Notes: generated by a model not told the origin, from the sequence alone. 64,000 nt of DNA from Aquatica leii (GCA_035610365.1 CM069434.1:102536806-102600805), one strand, 5' to 3'. Shown: positions 1 through 11,003, numbered from the stretch's first letter. Translations and numbers: made by a program.

Positions 1-692
1 TTATCAACCTTAACCGCATAAAAAAATACAAATTTACTAATAAAGCTTATTTTGTTTTAAAATTAATAGCTTGTTAAATGTCTCGTCATTATATTTCGAC
101 GTAGAGTTAATAGTAAACTACTAACACTAAAAAGTTTCTCCACTTCTTTGCTCTATTTGAGCTGATGAAGAAATTCAGTGTTAAAATTTATTTTTTTTAT
201 TAATTCTTTAATAACTCAAAATGGCCTATTGTATTATATTATTTTATTTTTTATAAATTCTCAAAACCAATTGACTTTGTCGCCATTCCTTGCATAAACT
301 ATAAAAGTTCTATAATGACTACAATATTGTACTTATAGTTCTACAAAGTTGAAATTTGTTTTCTTTTTTTTAAAGTATGAATTTGGTTCGATGGCATAAA
401 TGCAAACACGTCACATTTCTCAAGTAATACTAGATTGTATAAAATGTATAGGTTCATACACGGTTTTCCCCAAAATTCCACAACAGTTTATAATACCCAC
501 AAAATACCCGCTACTACATAAAATCTCTAAATTTGGCAGAATTCCACTAGAATTTCCGACGCTGAAAGAATTGCACTCATAAAACACCGAATACAAAGTC
601 TCCAAATTCAAATTGTAATGTATATGATGAACTGACAGAAAAAACTACCACGGTGTTTAGTAAAAACTTTTACTACTATTTACAATTTGAGC
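1..692. other. AT-rich sequence without recognisable gene
   Basis: No reading frame here resembles a known protein and no TIR, LTR or RNA gene was recognised. It may be the interior of the hAT-like element whose right end is at 845, since no matching left end (CAGTGTTG...) with a matching duplication is visible inside the window. Confidence 0.5.
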
Positions 693-845
693 AAGAAAAA
701 GTATCTATGTATCTAAACCACTCAGATACTACGAAAAATGTATCTAGATACAGATACAGTTACATTTTGTCCAGTGTATCTAGATATGTAATTAGATACT
801 CAAAAAGTATCTAGATACTTAGTATCTAGATACGTCACAACACTG
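693..845. mobile_element. Right terminus of a hAT-like DNA transposon (hAT-0)
   Basis: The segment holds many short copies of the palindrome GTATCTAGATAC and ends in GTCACAACACTG at 834-845. Those last 12 bases are identical to the right end of hAT-1 at 13102-13113. Subterminal palindromes next to a CAGTGTTG-type TIR are typical of hAT elements. The element ends inside the integrase remnant of gypsy-M copy A, so it is probably inserted in it. The left end is not in the window. Confidence 0.7.
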
Positions 846-1840
846 CAAAGAACCAGGTGTCAGAACTGTTGAAACATCTCCACGATAGTACATTATGAGG
901 ACACTTTTGCAGAAAGAAGACATTGGGGAAGGTTCGAGAATCAGGAAATGGTTCCGCGAGAAAACGCAAAGCATTGATGAAGCAACACAACCTGGGAAGT
1001 CCTTTAGAAAGAGTAGCGATTGACATCGCAAGGCTGTTCCCAGAATGTGATTCGGCAAACATATACATCCTGGTGGCGATGGATTATTTCACAAAATGCT
1101 ACAGCTACAGTCGCAGACGTATAAGTGAAAGAGTATTTCTGCCGGTTTGGAGTTCCGTTAGAATGACACTCCGACCAAAGCCGCAATTTTGAGTCTGGAC
1201 TGTTCCAAAAATATTGTCGACTGTTGGGAATTAAGTTAACTAAGACGACGCCTCTCCATCTTCAATCTGAGGGCATAGTTGAATGGATAAATAAAAAAAT
1301 GGGAAAATACTAAGCCAAAATAGTGTCCGAACACCAAAGAGACTGGAATCAGTACTTGCACCTTTTCTTAATGGCATGTACTGATTATCCGTTTACGAAA
1401 GGACAGGCCAAACACCATCCTGTGTGATGCTCGGTCGCGAAATACGACTGCCATGCGACCTCTAATGTGGACGAAGACCGAAACAAGAAGTTGATGGAAA
1501 AGACTTGAACCTCAGCAAGCTGACCAAAAGGCTAGACAAAATACATGAAAAGGTCCGTAAAAAGACACAAATTGCCAGCGAAAGAATGAAGACTAGATAT
1601 GACGTCAAGGCACAAAATGGTGGGTTTCAACCTAGCGACATGGTTTGTCGCCGAAACTGCAGAGGCAATGGGAGGGCCTTTATGAAGTCGTGCAGAGTAT
1701 TAATGACGTCGTAAACCGCACCCGAAAACCACCCATAAGCAAGCCAAAAGTGGCCCACATCGATGGTCTAGTCGCGTTTGATGGCGATAACTACATTACG
1801 CAAGTTCAGGTCCGAACCAGAGTAATAACTAGCAGAACCA
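846..1840 (+). pseudogene. gypsy-M copy A: degraded integrase (pol 3' part)
   Basis: Broken plus-strand reading frames resemble a Ty3/gypsy integrase in the correct order. First comes an HHCC-type zinc-binding start (LLKHLHDS... then GKVRE, about 860-960). Next is a catalytic-core remnant (AIDIA, then YILVAMDYFTK, about 1015-1110), then the core region with the third acidic residue (SEGIVEWINKKMGKY, about 1267-1315). Last is the C-terminal region (PKVAHIDGLVAFDGD, about 1745-1790). Many frameshifts and stops make it non-functional. It continues directly into the macro-domain segment. Confidence 0.75.
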
Positions 1841-2161
1841 GAAATCAAATCGAAGGAATGGACTTCGATAAGTTTATGAGCATATACGGAGGTTCTGGAA
1901 AGACTAGGTTCGAAATTACAACTGAGGAACAACAAGATTTGTTCCAAACACGAAAAGATTACGCCATCGCACATTGCGTGAGCGAGAAACTGGACATGTC
2001 CAGACGGATTGCAGTTGTATTTAAAAAGAAGTTTGGAAGGCTAAATTAACCACGAAAACAGCAATCGGCGCGGCGGTCGGAAAAATTTTAAAAATACGTG
2101 GTGACTTCGTTTTCTATCTGGTCACTAAGAAATACTTACGTATACAAAGCCGTTATACAGT
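1841..2161 (+). pseudogene. gypsy-M copy A: N-terminal part of OARD1-like macro domain
   Basis: Directly after the integrase C-terminal peptide, in the frame open from 1645 to 2049, the protein runs through a linker (EGMDFDKFMSIYGGSGKTRF) into QDLFQ...YAIAHCVSE...MSRRIAVVFKKKFG. This matches the start of OARD1/TARG1-type macro domains, where the GDLF, AHCxSED and FKKKFG blocks occur in this order. A frameshift near 2045 is followed by FVFYLVTKKY, the next macro block. The match ends near 2160, where foreign sequence begins. In OARD1 the loop after SED is glycine-rich (MGAG); here it is MSRR, so ligand binding may differ. Confidence 0.7.
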
Positions 2162-2316
2162 TGTGTTATACTATGTTATAATTACATACTCGTACTCCTG
2201 GTACTTATGCAACTCTGAATGGAACCGTGTATGGAACCGGGCTGAGAAAGTCAGTCAGCTGTATCCATCCTCGGTGGCAACACCTTGTTTCTTTGATGTT
2301 AAGTTTTAGTGACTAT
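2162..2316. other. Short unidentified insert between macro-domain remnant and gypsy-1
   Basis: This segment and 13124-13170 are what remains between the two halves of gypsy-M copy A once gypsy-1 and hAT-1 are set aside. The outer ends form a perfect 9-base inverted repeat, TGTGTTATA at 2162-2170 and TATAACACA at 13162-13170, which suggests a roughly 200-bp TIR element. About 150 bp of the macro domain expected between the halves is missing, and no target duplication was seen. Confidence 0.3.
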
Positions 2317-2520
2317 TGTGGCGCCATCTACACCACTTATTATAAATTATATACCATGCGCAAGTCAAATAGACTTAGCGGAACTAGCAACAAGCTTTTT
2401 CCGCCACTCGCGCGTTGGCATCGAAGGTTATCGTAACGTACATATGTAAGTGTCTGAGTCGTTATTAAACAAGTTATTAATTAGGTGTAAATCTATTAAT
2501 TTGAACAACCGAACCCCATA
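2317..2520 (+). repeat. gypsy-1 5' LTR
   Basis: It starts TGTGGCGCCATCT and ends GAACCCCATA. It matches 6678-6881 base for base as far as can be read by eye. The final one or two bases are ambiguous because the LTR end and the duplication share bases. Confidence 0.93.
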
Positions 2521-2522
2521 AT

Positions 2523-2540
2523 TGGTGACCCCGGTGATTT
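2523..2540 (+). promoter_or_regulatory. gypsy-1 primer-binding site
   Basis: TGGTGACCCCGGTGATTT starts two bases after the 5' LTR. A TGG start complements the CCA tail of a tRNA, which primes minus-strand DNA synthesis in LTR elements. The tRNA species was not identified. Confidence 0.6.
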
Positions 2541-2585
2541 ATTTTTATTATAAAATCGCGAATACACGTGTAAAAATAGCTTATA

Positions 2586-3476
2586 ATGGCAGAAGAAGCT
2601 GAAGTTGTTCAAGTTGCACCTACAACTCAAATCGCTGCTACAACGGTAACATTGCCTCCATTCTGGGGTAATAAAGTGGAACTATGGTTCGTAATGGCCG
2701 AAGCTAAATTCAATTTAGCTTCTCCAAAAATCACCCGCGAGGAAACTAAGTTTTACCACGTGATCTCAGTGCTGCCACCGGAAATTGCGGGCGAAGTTTC
2801 CGACATCATCACAGAACCGCCAGGAGACGAGCCTTATACAAATTTAAAGAAGGCAATTATTGCCAGGACATCCCTCACAGAAACGCAAAAATTAAAACAA
2901 CTTCTCGCTGGGCAGGAATTAGGAGATCGTAAGCCGTCGCAATTATTAAGACACATGAAGTCGCTAGTTAATACACAGGCAATAGACGAAAAAATTATCA
3001 AGGAGCTTTTCTTGCAACAAATGCCTGTGAGTATACAGCCGATTTTAGTATCCCTCACCTTAGGACTAGAGCAACTAGCGGAAGTAGCTGACAAAATAAT
3101 CGAAACCACGCCGTCCGCCATTGCTCCAGTAACGTTCCAGCCGGAAACGCATCCCACCACTGCTACCAGTGCTACCATCTCAACGCGTCCCAGAGCCTCT
3201 ACCAATACCACACCAAACGTAGCACAAAATGGCGGCGAAACATTGGATGATTTGGTACGACAGCTTATGAAAAGGATCGATGGTCTGGAAAAACAAATAC
3301 GTAGACAAAGAAGTTCTAGCCGTCATAGAAATTTCAGCAGAAGCAAAAGTAGAGAACGTTCTGTCACATCAGCTGACGGTCACTGTTGGTATCATGCGAA
3401 GTTTGGGGCACAATCACGAAAATGCAGACAGCCATGTTCGTATGATCAAAAAAACTCGACATCAACGCAGGGGTAA
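2586..3476 (+). CDS. gypsy-1 Gag-like protein
   Basis: The frame of 296 residues starts at an ATG 65 bases after the LTR. It carries the capsid-type region of many arthropod gypsy elements (PPFWGNKVELWFVMAEAKF near residue 24, then EETKFYHVISVLPPE). A Pro/Thr-rich linker follows, then an Arg/Ser-rich tail (RRQRSSSRHRNFSRSKS), likely nucleic-acid binding. Near the end WYHAKFG...C...C is the start of a zinc-knuckle-like part, which is cut by a frameshift. It would form the particle in which reverse transcription occurs. Confidence 0.8.
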   Translation: MAEEAEVVQVAPTTQIAATTVTLPPFWGNKVELWFVMAEAKFNLASPKITREETKFYHVISVLPPEIAGEVSDIITEPPGDEPYTNLKKAIIARTSLTETQKLKQLLAGQELGDRKPSQLLRHMKSLVNTQAIDEKIIKELFLQQMPVSIQPILVSLTLGLEQLAEVADKIIETTPSAIAPVTFQPETHPTTATSATISTRPRASTNTTPNVAQNGGETLDDLVRQLMKRIDGLEKQIRRQRSSSRHRNFSRSKSRERSVTSADGHCWYHAKFGAQSRKCRQPCSYDQKNSTSTQG

Positions 3477-4248
3477 CTGTAGCCTCTGCAAGCAATAATA
3501 CAAACCACGGGCTTTTCATAAGTGATAGAAAAACAAAAATCAGACTTTTAGTGGACACACTTCCCGCACAATTTAAAACTAAGCATTTTGGAAATGTTGT
3601 TCCTTGATTTTAACTGCAATCCGCGAGCGGTGCACGAATTAAAACTTTTGGTAAAAAAACAACATTCGATTTAGGACTACATAGAACTTTCTCTTGGACA
3701 TTTGTTATAGCCGATTTAATAGATGTTATCTTAGAAGCAGATTTACTAAAATACTATAAGTTAGTAGTAGATGTGGCAAACAAAAGCTTCTTGATGTACA
3801 TACTAACCTAAGTGTGGGGTTGGGTATCCATGCATTGATCAAAACAAGCGAGATATACCAAAAGCTTATACAAAAATACCCTGATATTATCAAGCCTACA
3901 AGTAAACTGCAGGAACCGCGACACAATGTGTTTCACTACATAGATACAACTGGACCCCCTGTATATAGTAATCTGCGTAGACTTGCATCAGATAAGTACT
4001 GGATAGCACCTCAAGAATTTGAAGCTATGCTGGATACTGAAAGAATGCAGTTATCATCCTCACAATGGGCAAGCCCACTTAATTTGGTTTCCAAAAAATC
4101 TGGCAGTTGGAGAGCGTGTGGAGACAGTTCCAGATCGATACCCGATCCCACATATTTAACATTTCGCCCACAACCTAAGCGGAAAGAAAATTTTTACTTC
4201 TATCGATTTGGTAAAAGCGTATTACCAAATTCCAGTCAATCCCACTGA
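3477..4248 (+). pseudogene. gypsy-1 damaged protease and start of reverse transcriptase
   Basis: A retropepsin-like piece (RLLVDTLPAQF near 3540) has lost the Asp-Thr-Gly pattern and sits among frameshifts. From 3814 to 4248 an open stretch carries the RT N-terminal region (GPPVYSNLRRLASDKYWIAPQEFEAML; then SQWASPLNLVSKKSGSWRACGD). It ends in the wrong frame and overlaps the next pol frame at 4208. Confidence 0.75.
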
Positions 4249-6109
4249 CAGAGCGAAGACTGCTATTTGTACCCCCTTTGGACTATTTGAATTCTTGAGA
4301 ACTCCATTTGGACTCAGGAATGCAGCGCAAACCTTCCAGCGGTTTATAGACCAAATACTGCAAGGGCTCAACTTTGTCTATGCATACTTAGACGATATTT
4401 TAATAGCATCCGAATCCCATGACGAGCACCTAATACATGTGAACCAGGTTCTCCAAAGACTAAACCACCATGGTGTCGTGATCAATCCAGCCAAATGCAT
4501 TTTTGGGGTTAGCCATATAAATTTTCTAGGAGTCGAAGTCTCCCCTGAAGGTATCAAACCACTCTCTGAAAAAGTCGAGGCTATAACAAAATTAAGTTTC
4601 CCAAAAACTTCAAAAGAGTTACAACGGTTCTTGGGTATGGTCAATTATTATCGTAGATGGGTGTCCAATGCAGCAGAAACGCAGATACCACTGAATGCCT
4701 TACTAAACGGATGCACAAGAAGGAATATACCGATTGAACCTACTGAGGAAGCAGTTATAGCTTTCAACAAATGTAAAGACGATTTGGTCAACACAGCAAC
4801 CCTTGCATATCCGAAAAGCAGTTGCAAATTAAGCATCGCCACAGATGCCTCAAGCCTAGCAATCGGAGGTGTAATCCAGCAAATCGAGAATGATTCACAA
4901 CGACCAATCGCATTCTTCTCTCAAAAACTGACGCCAGCAGAACGAAACTATAGTACATACGACAGAGAGCTGTTGGCGATCTATAAAACGATTATGCAGT
5001 TTCAACATCTACTAGAAGGAAGAGATTTTACCATCTACTGTGACCACAAGCCGCTTGTGTTTGCCTTTCACAAAAAACCAGAGAAAGCTAGTCAAAGGCA
5101 GATTCGTCAACTGGACTTCATATCCCAATTTAGCACAGACATCCAGTATATTCCAGGCAAGGAAAATCTACCAGCTGATTCATTGTCACGAGTTGAAGCC
5201 ATCGGTATTAGCCAATTTGATTCCAATTTGCTTTCATTGGCACAAGAAACAGACAGGGAGCTGGCAGAGCTGCAACGAGACAGCAAGTATACGTTCGCTA
5301 AATTGGAGATCCCTCTATCAGACAGGAAACTCTGGTATGAAACAACGTGTGGAAATCGTTTATATGTACCTAAAAAATACAGAACCAATGTTTTCAAGCT
5401 AATACACAACCTTGCACATCCAGGTGTAAAAAGTACTGTAAAACAGATAACTGACAAGTACTTCTGGCCTGGTATAAGGCGAGATGCAGCAAAAATGGTT
5501 AAGACCTGTATCAGCTGTCAAAAAACGAAAGTGCATAAGCATACAAGAGCACCTCTAGGTACATTCACTGATGTTGATGCTCGATTCTTGCACGTGCATA
5601 TGGACATTGTCGGCCCACTGCCACAATCAGAAGGATTTCAGTACATTTTAACGATAATAGACCGATTCTCTCGTTGGCCAGAAGCAATCCCAATCAAGGA
5701 TATTACAGCTGAAACCTGTGCAAGAGCTTTCGTTGAGAATTGGATATCCCGGTTTGGGGTACCAGCCAAAGTAACCACAGACAGAGGAACTCAGTTTGAA
5801 TCCGCCTTATTTTCATCAATGAGAAACATACTCGGCATCCAAAGAGTACGAACGACAGCTTTTCACCCAATTTCTAATGGATTGGTAGAACGATTCCACA
5901 GGCGATTAAAAGCAGCCCTGAAAAGTCACGATGTTTCTTGGGTACAAGCACTACCATTAGTATTACTCGGTATACGATGTGACCTGAAAGAAGATATTGG
6001 TTCAACGGCGTCCCAATTGGTATATGGAACAACACTAAGACTTCCCTGTGACCTCATTGAACAATCCGCTCAAGGTAGAAGCGCAACAGCAGGTACCAAC
6101 CGCAGGTGA
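4208..6109 (+). CDS. gypsy-1 Pol: reverse transcriptase, RNase H, integrase (partial)
   Basis: The 633-residue frame has RT palm with YLDDILIAS (residues about 58-66). RNase H follows ([12 protein letters not shown] about 212-223, YDRELLAI about 251). The integrase HHCC domain reads [10 protein letters not shown]...CISCQKTK (about 406-440). Its core has the three acidic residues in [16 protein letters not shown] and [10 protein letters not shown]. The frame lacks the RT N-terminus, which lies in another frame upstream, and breaks near 6050 before the integrase C-terminus. RT motifs look intact but the gene as a whole is not. Confidence 0.92.
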   Translation: MVKAYYQIPVNPTDRAKTAICTPFGLFEFLRTPFGLRNAAQTFQRFIDQILQGLNFVYAYLDDILIASESHDEHLIHVNQVLQRLNHHGVVINPAKCIFGVSHINFLGVEVSPEGIKPLSEKVEAITKLSFPKTSKELQRFLGMVNYYRRWVSNAAETQIPLNALLNGCTRRNIPIEPTEEAVIAFNKCKDDLVNTATLAYPKSSCKLSIATDASSLAIGGVIQQIENDSQRPIAFFSQKLTPAERNYSTYDRELLAIYKTIMQFQHLLEGRDFTIYCDHKPLVFAFHKKPEKASQRQIRQLDFISQFSTDIQYIPGKENLPADSLSRVEAIGISQFDSNLLSLAQETDRELAELQRDSKYTFAKLEIPLSDRKLWYETTCGNRLYVPKKYRTNVFKLIHNLAHPGVKSTVKQITDKYFWPGIRRDAAKMVKTCISCQKTKVHKHTRAPLGTFTDVDARFLHVHMDIVGPLPQSEGFQYILTIIDRFSRWPEAIPIKDITAETCARAFVENWISRFGVPAKVTTDRGTQFESALFSSMRNILGIQRVRTTAFHPISNGLVERFHRRLKAALKSHDVSWVQALPLVLLGIRCDLKEDIGSTASQLVYGTTLRLPCDLIEQSAQGRSATAGTNRR

Positions 6110-6545
6110 ACTCGAAGCCCACATGCAAAAAATCCAATTCACACGAACTAGTAACCATAGCAACCGGCAGGTATACGTCCCAAAAGACCTACATACTGCA
6201 AAATTTGTTTTTGTTCGCGCTGATGGAGTACAAGGAGCATTAAAAAATCCATATGATGGACCATTTCCAGTTCTTAAAACTACCGACAAACATTTCACTG
6301 TGTCAATCAAAGGAAAACAACAGGAAATATCTATAGATCGCCTCAAGCGTGCATATATAGAAACAAACAAAACCGAATGTCACGGACATAACAAAAGCGA
6401 AGTTCATACTAACATGGAACAACAAGAACTTCAAGCCGATAATCAGAGGCGTACAGAAAACAGTAGCGCCGCAGAAGAAAAGAAGACGAAATCGGGAAGA
6501 ACCGTGCGATTTCCAAAAAATATCGCAGAATGGTACACGACGTGA
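6048..6545 (+). CDS. gypsy-1 integrase C-terminal part (frameshifted)
   Basis: It continues the integrase after a frameshift. It contains the chromodomain-like or SH3-like tail seen in gypsy elements ([24 protein letters not shown], then [10 protein letters not shown]) and ends with a basic peptide ([16 protein letters not shown]) common at gypsy Pol ends. The first residues overlap the previous frame. Confidence 0.8.
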   Translation: MTSLNNPLKVEAQQQVPTAGELEAHMQKIQFTRTSNHSNRQVYVPKDLHTAKFVFVRADGVQGALKNPYDGPFPVLKTTDKHFTVSIKGKQQEISIDRLKRAYIETNKTECHGHNKSEVHTNMEQQELQADNQRRTENSSAAEEKKTKSGRTVRFPKNIAEWYTT

Positions 6546-6677
6546 TAGTGTATTTCAAACCAAAGACTTTGTAAATTAGATGTTAGAATGTAAATATTTG
6601 TGTATATTTTTTATAAGTTGTACTATATACTTTTATAATGCTTTTATCGTTCGCCTACTCACTAGAGAAGGGGGTAG

Positions 6678-6881
6678 TGTGGCGCCATCTACACCACTTA
6701 TTATAAATTATATACCATGCGCAAGTCAAATAGACTTAGCGGAACTAGCAACAAGCTTTTTCCGCCACTCGCGCGTTGGCATCGAAGGTTATCGTAACGT
6801 ACATATGTAAGTGTCTGAGTCGTTATTAAACAAGTTATTAATTAGGTGTAAATCTATTAATTTGAACAACCGAACCCCATA
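6678..6881 (+). repeat. gypsy-1 3' LTR
   Basis: It is preceded by the purine-rich tract AGAGAAGGGGGTAG at 6664-6677. It is the same as the 5' LTR. Its last six bases, CCCATA, form part of the 8-bp target duplicated by hAT-1. Confidence 0.93.
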
Positions 6882-7040
6882 CTCAGTGTTGGGATGTACC
6901 TAGGTAAATGTACCTAGGTACAAGTACCTAGGTATTTTTTGTGTACCTAAGTACCTAGACAGGTACTTTTTAATTTATGTACCTTTACCTGTACCTAGGT
7001 ACTTTTTAGAAAGTACCTAAGTACCTAATAAAATAGGTAC

Positions 7041-7895
7041 TTTTAAGCGTACATGTATTGTACACTTTATATATTTGTTTCGAACTTAATCACATTTGAA
7101 ATTACTAAAACCTTCCAAAAATAGTACATGACCTACGCAATTTTTTCTTAATGATACCAGAAGGGTACCGTTAATGTGTATAAAACTTCCTTGTTAAAAG
7201 TGCAAATGTAGGCAGTGACAGCACACTTAAAGACAGCCCTCGGATGAATCATTTACAACAATGCAATCGGACTGTTAACATATGAGTAGCCAGGGTATCA
7301 AACCGAATGCGATAAATTTCGAAACGTAATAATTTGTATAAAATAGAAGATGATTTTTAGAGAAAAGAGTTGTGGAGTTCTAGGAAAAAGCAAACAATTA
7401 TAACTGATTATATAACACAATGACATACTATAATAAAATTTATTACGAATCGTATTTCTGCTTATATAAACAATACGTGCTTAATGAGTTATTCTAAAAA
7501 CGACATATTTGAGTTTGTATTATACCGTTGATTATACTAAATTACATAAACATAGCCGAGACGGGTATAACCAACGGTATAACATAAATGCTGTAAGCAC
7601 GACCTCAATGAAAATTAAGGTGTCGTGTACGTCGAATAATAAGACTTCTCGGATAAGTACAAAATGATCGGTCCCTTGAAGTACTTACTAACCGACGTCA
7701 ACTGTATCACTAAACTGCCATGCATTACCCTTCCCGTTCAGTATCTTATAATTTTTATTATTAAATAATGCACTTCAGACGATAAACAACAATAGCATTG
7801 CTCAATAAACTGCAATTACAAAAGTTGTATAAATTTTAATATCTTTACTGAGATTCACACCAGCTACTGTGTGTGTCATCAACAGTGATTAATAT
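7041..7895. other. Interior of hAT-1, non-coding
   Basis: AT-rich DNA without a recognisable frame or RNA. It belongs to the hAT-1 body left of the gypsy-2 insertion. Confidence 0.6.
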
Positions 7896-7900
7896 AGTAG

Positions 7901-8085
7901 TGTCATGTATTTCATGTATTTTAAAGAAATGCGGCAACACTGGAATTAGATTATTAAGATGGCTGAAGTGAAGATAGAATGTTAAGTTTCGTTTAATAAA
8001 GTTAATCATGAATTGTAACAATCGGGGTCAATTTCTTCATATCCGAAACCCACCGTAAGTCCCCAAAAAGGGTAAAGACAGAAAA
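7901..8085 (+). repeat. gypsy-2 5' LTR
   Basis: It runs from TGTCATGTATTTCATG to GGGTAAAGACAGAAAA. The AGTAG duplication sets the outer limits. The LTR ends in AAAA rather than the usual CA. Confidence 0.88.
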
Positions 8086-8086
8086 G

Positions 8087-8104
8087 TGGCGACGAGTACG
8101 GGAT
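8087..8104 (+). promoter_or_regulatory. gypsy-2 primer-binding site
   Basis: TGGCGACGAGTACGGGAT begins one base after the LTR. This TGGCGACGAG start recurs in many animal gypsy elements; the priming tRNA was not identified. Confidence 0.65.
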
Positions 8105-8150
8105 TATAAACTTTAATAAGTGATCGTGTAAGTGAAATACAACTACAACA

Positions 8151-11003
8151 ATGGCGGAAATACAAAACCTAGTAGAAGTTCTGACTCAGTTTATGAAAAA
8201 CCTGCAGACTCAAAATGTGCAACAACAAACTCCTGTCACGCCTGTCTCACAGTTAAGCACAGCCGATGTTCTAGTAAGTCAAGCCTTATCTTTTGAACCT
8301 TTTGATGACACGAAAGAAACTTTTAAAACTTACCGTCAACGCCTCGAAAACTTTTTCGCAATAAAACAGTTAGCCGGGAGTACTCCAGAATGTAAAGCGG
8401 CACAATTAAAAGTTCTAATCAATTGTTTGGGAAGCAAGCATTATCAATTACTAAGTAGCCTCACAGCCCCTGAAATTCCGATTTCGAAAACATATGATGA
8501 ATTAATGAAATTGTTAGAAACGCATTTGTGTCCAGCTCCGACAACAGTTATTGAACAGCATAAATTTTTGTCACGTATGCAGTCCCCAAGTGAAACAATA
8601 GCTCAATACGTCGCGGCATTACGTCAGTTAACAACCACCTGCGACTTCAACTGTACATCGGATAATTGCGGAATATCTATTGCTAATATATTTTTGAGAG
8701 CTCAGTTTATTAGGGGATTATCTGACTCCAACATTAGAGAAAAACTATTACAAATCAAAGAATTAACATTTGATAGAGCTGTGGAAGTAGCGCTAACCTT
8801 AGAAGCTTCAAGAATAGGAAATAAAGTAATTTCTGGAGCATCAATAAATAGAATTCAAGAGAGTCGCCATTCAAACGTAATAAACAAGTATTCTGAAAAC
8901 AGCAGAAACAATTTTGTGCGTCGTAGAAGAAGTATGCATCGCAATCAGAGAACGTCATCGAGAAGCCGGAGTGAAAGCATAACACCATTTTCAACATCGA
9001 GATACAAGAATAACCGTATACGTTCGCGTGTTAATCTCCGTGAATTAGGAATAGATGGATTGTGTTTAAGATGCGGACATGGCTCACATAAAATTATCGA
9101 TTGTCGTCGAGATAGAAATTCAGTAAAGTGTAATCTGTGTAATAAAATCGGACATATAGGAACAGTTTGCATTACGAGTCTAACAAAATCAAATTCAATT
9201 TCTACACATCAGGAACGAATTAACCAAATAGATCGTTCTTTATCTTCAGAACGTGCAAATGATGAAGCATCATTGCAGTTTAATGTAAACAAGATTATTA
9301 ATATTAAAAAAACATCCGCGTCACGAGAATATGATAAGTTCATTGCACCTATAAAAGTATGTGATGAGATCATAAATTTTGAAATAGACACCGGGAGTCC
9401 AGTTACATTAATAAACGAAATAGACTTTACGCGTTTAAACATAAATCGCCCTCTTGAAAAAACTGATATCGTATTTCGTGTTTATACTGAAGAAACATTT
9501 AAACCCATTGGCGTACTAAAAGTTCCAGTTTCTTATGGACAAAACAAATCAATAGAAGATCTTTACGTTGTTCCAGCCCCGTATGCTGCTATCGCTGGAA
9601 GAACATGGCTCCGACATTTAAATATAATAAACATAAACAACCGCCTACAGAGCACAATGCATTTGCAAACAAAAATTAGTCAACTAGAAACTACTTCTGT
9701 CGACAAATTAAAACAAGATATTTTAAACGATTATGCAGACGTATTTGAAGAACGCATAGGACTCGTGCCCAATTATAAATGCTCATTTCAACTGAAAAAT
9801 CAAAATGTCACACCAATATTTTTAAAACCTAGACCAATTCCATACGCATTACAAGATAAAGTAGAATCCGAATTAGAATTGTTAGAAAGTCAAGGAATAA
9901 TCGAAAAGATTGATTACTCAGATTGGGGTTCCCCTCTTGTTTGTGTACCAAAACCTGATGGGAATGTACGACTATGCATTGATTATAAGCCTACCGTGAA
10001 TCCAATTTTGCAAGATGCGCGTTATCCAATACCATTAATTGACGATGTATTAAATAGCCTCAGAGGAAGCAAGGTCTTCTGCATTTTGGATATTTATAGA
10101 GCATATCAACATCTCCAAGTAGATCAACAAGGCGAAAACTTACAAACCATTTCGACACATAAAGGCACATATAAAATGAAACGACTTGCGTTTGGTATCA
10201 AGACAGCACCTAATGAATTCCACAAATTTATCGATACAGCTTTACAAGGGTTAGAAGGTGTTACAACATACTTCGATGACATTGTTGTTCATGCAGACTC
10301 ACTGGAAACGTGTCATGTCAGACTCATTAACTGTCTCAATCGCTTAAGAGAAATAAACCTACACTTAAACAAGAAGAAATGCAAATTATTTGCCTCTGAA
10401 GTCAAATATTTGGGACATATTGTCAGCAGTAAAGGTATTCAGAAGACACCAGAAAAAGTAGAAGCGATAATAAATAGTCCTCGTCCGAAGAATGTAAGCG
10501 AAGTTCGCTCGTTCATAGGATATGTCTCATATTACTCTAAATTCTTGCCAGACGTTACTAAAACAATGCATCCCATTTATCAGTTGTTAAAAAGAAATGA
10601 ACCTTTTAAATGGACAGCTTCCTGCGAGTCAGCTTTCCTACAAATTAAGAATGAAATAGCAAGTGACACAGTTTTGGTAAGATACGACCCTAACTTACCC
10701 ATTGTTTTGGCAACAGATGCTAGCCCAGTAGGTATTGCTGCCGTATTGTCTCATATAATAGATGGTGAAGAACGACCGATCATGTTCATATCAAGATCAT
10801 TAACACAAAGTGAAAAAAAATATTCACAATTGAATAAAGAAGCAACTGCAATTTATTGGGCATTTCAAAAATTATACATTTACATCTATGGAAGAAAATT
10901 TACTCTGATCACGGACAACAAACCGTTGACTTATATTTTTGATGGAACCAAAAACTACCATCCATCACTGCATCGAGACTCATTAGATATGCGATGTTCC
11001 TAA
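8151..11003 (+). CDS. gypsy-2 Gag-Pol: capsid, protease, reverse transcriptase, RNase H
   Basis: The 950-residue frame starts at ATG 65 bases after the LTR. Its N-terminal half is Gag, ending in two zinc knuckles (CLRCGHGSHKIIDC near residue 303, CNLCNKIGHIGTVC near 326). The retropepsin has the active-site Asp-Thr-Gly (FEIDTGSPVTLI near 410) and IAGRTWL. RT follows with YFDDIVVHA (near 705), then RNase H with ATDASPVGIAAVL (near 855). The frame breaks near 10985 inside RNase H. Gag and Pol are fused in one frame with no -1 shift. Confidence 0.93.
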   Translation: MAEIQNLVEVLTQFMKNLQTQNVQQQTPVTPVSQLSTADVLVSQALSFEPFDDTKETFKTYRQRLENFFAIKQLAGSTPECKAAQLKVLINCLGSKHYQLLSSLTAPEIPISKTYDELMKLLETHLCPAPTTVIEQHKFLSRMQSPSETIAQYVAALRQLTTTCDFNCTSDNCGISIANIFLRAQFIRGLSDSNIREKLLQIKELTFDRAVEVALTLEASRIGNKVISGASINRIQESRHSNVINKYSENSRNNFVRRRRSMHRNQRTSSRSRSESITPFSTSRYKNNRIRSRVNLRELGIDGLCLRCGHGSHKIIDCRRDRNSVKCNLCNKIGHIGTVCITSLTKSNSISTHQERINQIDRSLSSERANDEASLQFNVNKIINIKKTSASREYDKFIAPIKVCDEIINFEIDTGSPVTLINEIDFTRLNINRPLEKTDIVFRVYTEETFKPIGVLKVPVSYGQNKSIEDLYVVPAPYAAIAGRTWLRHLNIININNRLQSTMHLQTKISQLETTSVDKLKQDILNDYADVFEERIGLVPNYKCSFQLKNQNVTPIFLKPRPIPYALQDKVESELELLESQGIIEKIDYSDWGSPLVCVPKPDGNVRLCIDYKPTVNPILQDARYPIPLIDDVLNSLRGSKVFCILDIYRAYQHLQVDQQGENLQTISTHKGTYKMKRLAFGIKTAPNEFHKFIDTALQGLEGVTTYFDDIVVHADSLETCHVRLINCLNRLREINLHLNKKKCKLFASEVKYLGHIVSSKGIQKTPEKVEAIINSPRPKNVSEVRSFIGYVSYYSKFLPDVTKTMHPIYQLLKRNEPFKWTASCESAFLQIKNEIASDTVLVRYDPNLPIVLATDASPVGIAAVLSHIIDGEERPIMFISRSLTQSEKKYSQLNKEATAIYWAFQKLYIYIYGRKFTLITDNKPLTYIFDGTKNYHPSLHRDSLDMRCS

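Larger units (their letters stand above)
2317..6881 (+). mobile_element. gypsy-1: Ty3/gypsy LTR retrotransposon, defective
   Basis: The element has two 204-bp LTRs that read as identical, a primer-binding site, a gag frame and a broken pol with reverse transcriptase, RNase H and integrase. A CTAT duplication lies at 2313-2316 and, after removing hAT-1, at 13120-13123. Copying uses reverse transcription inside a Gag particle followed by integration. Identical LTRs mean recent insertion, yet the coding region has frameshifts and a damaged protease, so this copy could move only with help from an intact relative. Confidence 0.93.

Noticed and set aside
176..192. CAGTGTTAAAATTT as the left end of hAT-0
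   Set aside because: The flanking 8 bases (AAGAAATT) do not match those after 845 (CAAAGAAC), and no palindrome cluster follows.
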